Assembly (NCBI GenBank): GCA_964614185.1
Contig: CAZTKJ010000096.1
Location: 1-6,710 of the forward strand
DNA from: Suilimivivens sp964614185
GTDB taxonomy: Bacteria > Bacillota > Clostridia > Lachnospirales > Lachnospiraceae
Direction: 5' to 3'
Length of the DNA stretch: 6,710 nucleotides
Shown piece by piece: positions 5,499 through 6,710 of the stretch. Below the pieces are notes generated by a model. It had not been told where the DNA came from, ran no database searches, and saw only the letters and a list, made by a program, of their open reading frames with translations. How positions within the stretch are numbered: the first letter of the stretch is position 1; each line of letters opens with the position of its first letter. The position numbers and the translations under genes are program-made.

Positions 5499-5679
5499 TC
5501 AATTATCATGTTCGTAATTTTCATTAATTCTTCCAGTACCAATACCCATGTCAAGAACTCTTTTTGTATAGATTAAGTGCATGGAATCTATGAATAATTG
5601 TCCGTCATATTTGTCCATATATTCTCTCAATGGTTGCGGATCACGAAATGGGTCGTTATTATCATCAATAAGTTTATAG
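5499..5679 (-). pseudogene. SAM methyltransferase fragment truncated after motif I
   Basis: Starting just after the CatA-like stop, one frame reads DNNDPFRDPQPLREYMDKYD, then GQLFIDSMHLIYTKRVLDMG and IGTGRINE before TGA 5501-5499. This is the N-terminal region and SAM-binding motif I (VLDMGIGTGR) of a class I methyltransferase family that normally begins some 15 residues earlier and continues for about 170 residues more. There is no proper start: the first in-frame ATG, 5618-5616, lies inside the conserved region. After motif I the adjacent frame (EELMKITNMI, then GIICIVGR before the next gene's ATG) looks like a possible C-terminal remnant. The joint (GGAAGAATTAATG, about 5534-5522) fits both GTGRI and EELM. 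I infer deletion of the core plus loss of the N-terminus. Confidence 0.65.
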
Positions 5680-6303
5680 CTATACCTTTAGCTTATAAAT
5701 TTCTTTTTGCAGGTTTTCTAAAAACATACCCGCATGTGCACCATCCATTTGAGTGTGATGAAATTGAAAAGATAATGCTAATGTATACTTGAACATTCTC
5801 CTCTTGTATCTTCCCCAAATTATAAACGGGTTATTGAAAATGCCACTATTCATACCCACGGCTCCATCAATTTCCACATTTGTGATTGCTGATGTACCAA
5901 TAACCATACTTTCTGTTAAATCTCTGTTTTTACATGTTTTTGCAACCTGCGATGTATATTTCAAATAGTCACGATTAAATCGCATTAAATCAGCATCATA
6001 AAGAATATCACAGGAACTGACTTCGCCATCTTTATTTTTTACAATCGTATTGACCGCAAGAGTGTCATATTGCATTAGCTTGTTTCCTACAGGAAGAATA
6101 TAAAATTCTTTTATATCGGCAGCAGCTTTCCCGATACAATAATCAAGCAACATATTAAATTTAAATTTTTTCTTTTTACTCAGTCTGACAAGCCGTGACA
6201 CATCTAACGTCTTAAAAAGTGTTACCATTGGGTTTGGCGCAGTCATCCACAATTCAAATGCCGCCGCACGTGTTGTCTGATTTGAATCAATTTCTTTTAC
6301 CAT
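5680..6303 (-). CDS. CatA-like O-acetyltransferase (chloramphenicol acetyltransferase family)
   Basis: A 207-residue member of the trimeric chloramphenicol acetyltransferase family (PF00302-type), which transfers acetyl from acetyl-CoA to a hydroxyl. The active-site motif is near the C-terminus: FQFHHTQMDGAHAGMFLENL, with the catalytic His in HH and the DG turn. Length is close to the roughly 210-220 residues of the family. It belongs to the divergent clostridial group with HHTQMDGAHA rather than classic HHAVCDG enzymes, so chloramphenicol resistance is possible but not shown. An ATG at 6315-6313 is in frame, but that codon overlaps the GGAGG (6313-6309). The ATG at 6303-6301, five bases after it, is therefore the start. 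Upstream lie a hairpin and a broken small membrane peptide in what looks like a common leader. The gene is intact. Confidence 0.85.
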   Translation of the reverse strand: MVKEIDSNQTTRAAAFELWMTAPNPMVTLFKTLDVSRLVRLSKKKKFKFNMLLDYCIGKAAADIKEFYILPVGNKLMQYDTLAVNTIVKNKDGEVSSCDILYDADLMRFNRDYLKYTSQVAKTCKNRDLTESMVIGTSAITNVEIDGAVGMNSGIFNNPFIIWGRYKRRMFKYTLALSFQFHHTQMDGAHAGMFLENLQKEIYKLKV

Positions 6304-6308
6304 TTTTG

Positions 6309-6313
6309 CCTCC
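6309..6313 (-). promoter_or_regulatory. Ribosome binding site deciding the CatA-like start
   Basis: GGAGG on the minus strand lies five bases before the ATG at 6303-6301 and overlaps the alternative upstream ATG (6315-6313), which rules that one out as the main start. It begins two bases after the base of the 6316-6351 hairpin. Confidence 0.75.
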
Positions 6314-6315
6314 AT

Positions 6316-6351
6316 GGGTCATGCGAACATGCTTGCATGTTCATTTGACCC
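6316..6351 (-). promoter_or_regulatory. Symmetric hairpin between the peptide stop and the CatA-like ribosome binding site
   Basis: GGGTCA (6316-6321) pairs with TGACCC (6346-6351). After a symmetric 3x3 internal loop, GAACATG (6325-6331) pairs with CATGTTC (6336-6342) around a 4-base CTTG loop. In total 13 base pairs span 36 bases. There is no T run, so it is not an intrinsic terminator. It starts directly after the TGA (6354-6352) of the broken peptide ORF and ends two bases before GGAGG, a position suited to coupling peptide translation to the acetyltransferase. GAAC and GTTC are too far apart (10 bases) for a LexA box. A DNA operator is the other reading. Confidence 0.6.
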
Positions 6352-6478
6352 TCAAATCAAGGTTGAAATATCCTGTTCTGTATGAGCATAGGTAATCTTA
6401 TCGCATATAAGAAATGATAATATAATTACTATCGCCTCTGCCCCTATAATAGCCGCTATAGCTAACTTTCTAAATCAT
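6352..6478 (-). pseudogene. Small membrane or secreted peptide upstream of the CatA-like gene, 1-base frameshift
   Basis: The ATG at 6478-6476 follows AGGAG (6493-6489) by ten bases but meets TAG after MI. Removing one T from the ATTTAG gives MIRKLAIAAIIGAEAIVIIL, then SFLICDKITYAHTEQDISTL and a final I before TGA 6354-6352. That is 41 residues with a positively charged start, one hydrophobic helix and a polar tail. It reads clearly as protein, and 39 codons are open in the shifted frame. I do not recognise it. Either it is a decayed small gene, or the extra T is a sequencing error in a homopolymer, in which case the peptide is intact. The stop abuts the hairpin before the acetyltransferase, suggesting a leader or co-translated partner. 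Confidence 0.5.
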
Positions 6479-6498
6479 TATACTATTACTCCTAAAAA

Positions 6499-6529
6499 AT
6501 TATAGGCATAGTATAATGCGAATTGTCAA
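6499..6529 (-). promoter_or_regulatory. Promoter with perfect -35 and -10 boxes and a 19-base spacer
   Basis: TTGACA (6529-6524) directly abuts the TAA of the upstream GNAT gene, and TATAAT (6504-6499) follows after 19 bases. Both hexamers are perfect, but the spacer is two bases longer than optimal, the geometry that MerR-family activators correct by untwisting. A short dyad, GCAT-N6-ATGC (minus strand), sits in the spacer. The start would be near 6492, which cuts into the AGGAG at 6493-6489 of the peptide ORF, so the exact start needs mapping. It would drive the peptide and the CatA-like gene. Confidence 0.55.
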
Positions 6530-6710
6530 TTACACCAATCTTTGCATGTAAATTTTTTCCACAGACCCCCATGGAGCAGTTTTACAGTCTATTATTTCAA
6601 AACCATATTTTTCATATAAATTTTCATGGTCACTTACTATATATACCTTATCAAAACCAATTGACTTTAAATAATCCATTGAATACTGTATAAGTTTTTG
6701 ACTTAGCCTA
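6530..6710 (-). CDS. GNAT-family N-acetyltransferase, C-terminal part (runs off window)
   Basis: The last 59 or so residues of an acetyl-CoA-dependent GNAT acetyltransferase, ending at TAA 6532-6530. Visible are LSQKLIQYSMDYLKSIGFDK, a VYIVSDHENLYEKYGFEII stretch typical of the motif A-to-B end of the fold (the tyrosine in NLYEKYGFE is where the general acid usually sits), and the ending CKTAPWGSVEKIYMQRLV. The N-terminal domain and the pyrophosphate loop are outside the window, so activity cannot be judged and the substrate is unknown. The stop is immediately followed by the -35 box of the next unit. Confidence 0.8.
   Translation of the reverse strand, partial: RLSQKLIQYSMDYLKSIGFDKVYIVSDHENLYEKYGFEIIDCKTAPWGSVEKIYMQRLV

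Noticed and set aside
5435..5554. Longer version of the 4781-5434 protein starting at 5554
   Set aside because: Those 40 codons lie over the decayed methyltransferase. The ATG at 5434 has a good ribosome binding site and the upstream one does not.
6325..6342. LexA (SOS) box in the hairpin before the CatA-like gene
   Set aside because: The Gram-positive LexA box needs GAAC-N4-GTTC; here the half-sites are ten bases apart.
533..6351. Integron attC sites as an explanation for the hairpins and the cassette-like gene row
   Set aside because: The inverted repeats do not share ends with each other and lack the RYYYAAC/GTTRRRY core pairs; no integrase gene is present.
1..6710. CRISPR array, tRNA or rRNA genes
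   Set aside because: No regularly spaced repeats, no cloverleaf-like segments ending in CCA, and no rRNA-like conserved blocks were seen on either strand.

Overview
The window looks like a piece of a low-GC Firmicutes chromosome, most likely Clostridia and probably Lachnospiraceae. The pointers are strong AGGAGG-type ribosome binding sites, A/T-rich codon use, a CD3324-family regulator, a clostridial-type FolA, and a run of small acetyltransferase, methyltransferase and hydrolase genes typical of gut Clostridia accessory regions. It is a draft or metagenomic scaffold: exactly 100 Ns (4677-4776) join two contigs, so order and distance across that point are not proven. No taxonomic search was possible.

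Layout (everything is on the minus strand except one gene). At the left edge is the N-terminus of an apparently intact class I SAM methyltransferase (1-202), preceded by a methyltransferase that has lost its middle (206-483). Next come a rho-independent terminator (614-651) and a small CD3324-family HTH protein (657-938). That gene has a recognisable promoter lying between two near-identical 14-bp palindromes, and the same stretch also reads as a frameshifted Cys-rich peptide (964-1079). Dihydrofolate reductase folA (1115-1609) follows, with a leader holding a 15-codon ORF. The only plus-strand gene, 1872-2672, fuses an AraC-type DNA-binding domain to a shortened GGDEF domain. After it come a long hairpin, a Nudix hydrolase stub (2836-2928), a two-domain GNAT gene with its middle deleted (2929-3301), an intact HSL-type alpha/beta hydrolase (3345-4277) and a membrane protein cut by the gap.

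Right of the gap are an unrecognised 217-residue protein (4781-5434), another methyltransferase truncated just after motif I (5499-5679), an intact CatA-like acetyltransferase (5680-6303) and a frameshifted 41-residue membrane peptide. The stop codon of that peptide abuts a hairpin placed directly before the acetyltransferase ribosome binding site. A promoter starting right after the stop of a partial GNAT acetyltransferase (6530-6710) completes the window.

The main theme is decay of an accessory array. Three unrelated enzyme genes (two methyltransferases, one GNAT) keep their N-terminus and part of the C-terminus but have lost the core. Each joint lies in a short stretch that appears to fit both sides, as expected for deletion between short direct repeats. 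The surviving genes (folA, CD3324 regulator, AraC-GGDEF, hydrolase, CatA-like enzyme, edge methyltransferase and GNAT) look functional. No complete novel system is evident. The best candidates for new biology are the peptide/hairpin leader before the CatA-like gene and the twin-palindrome control region before the CD3324 gene.
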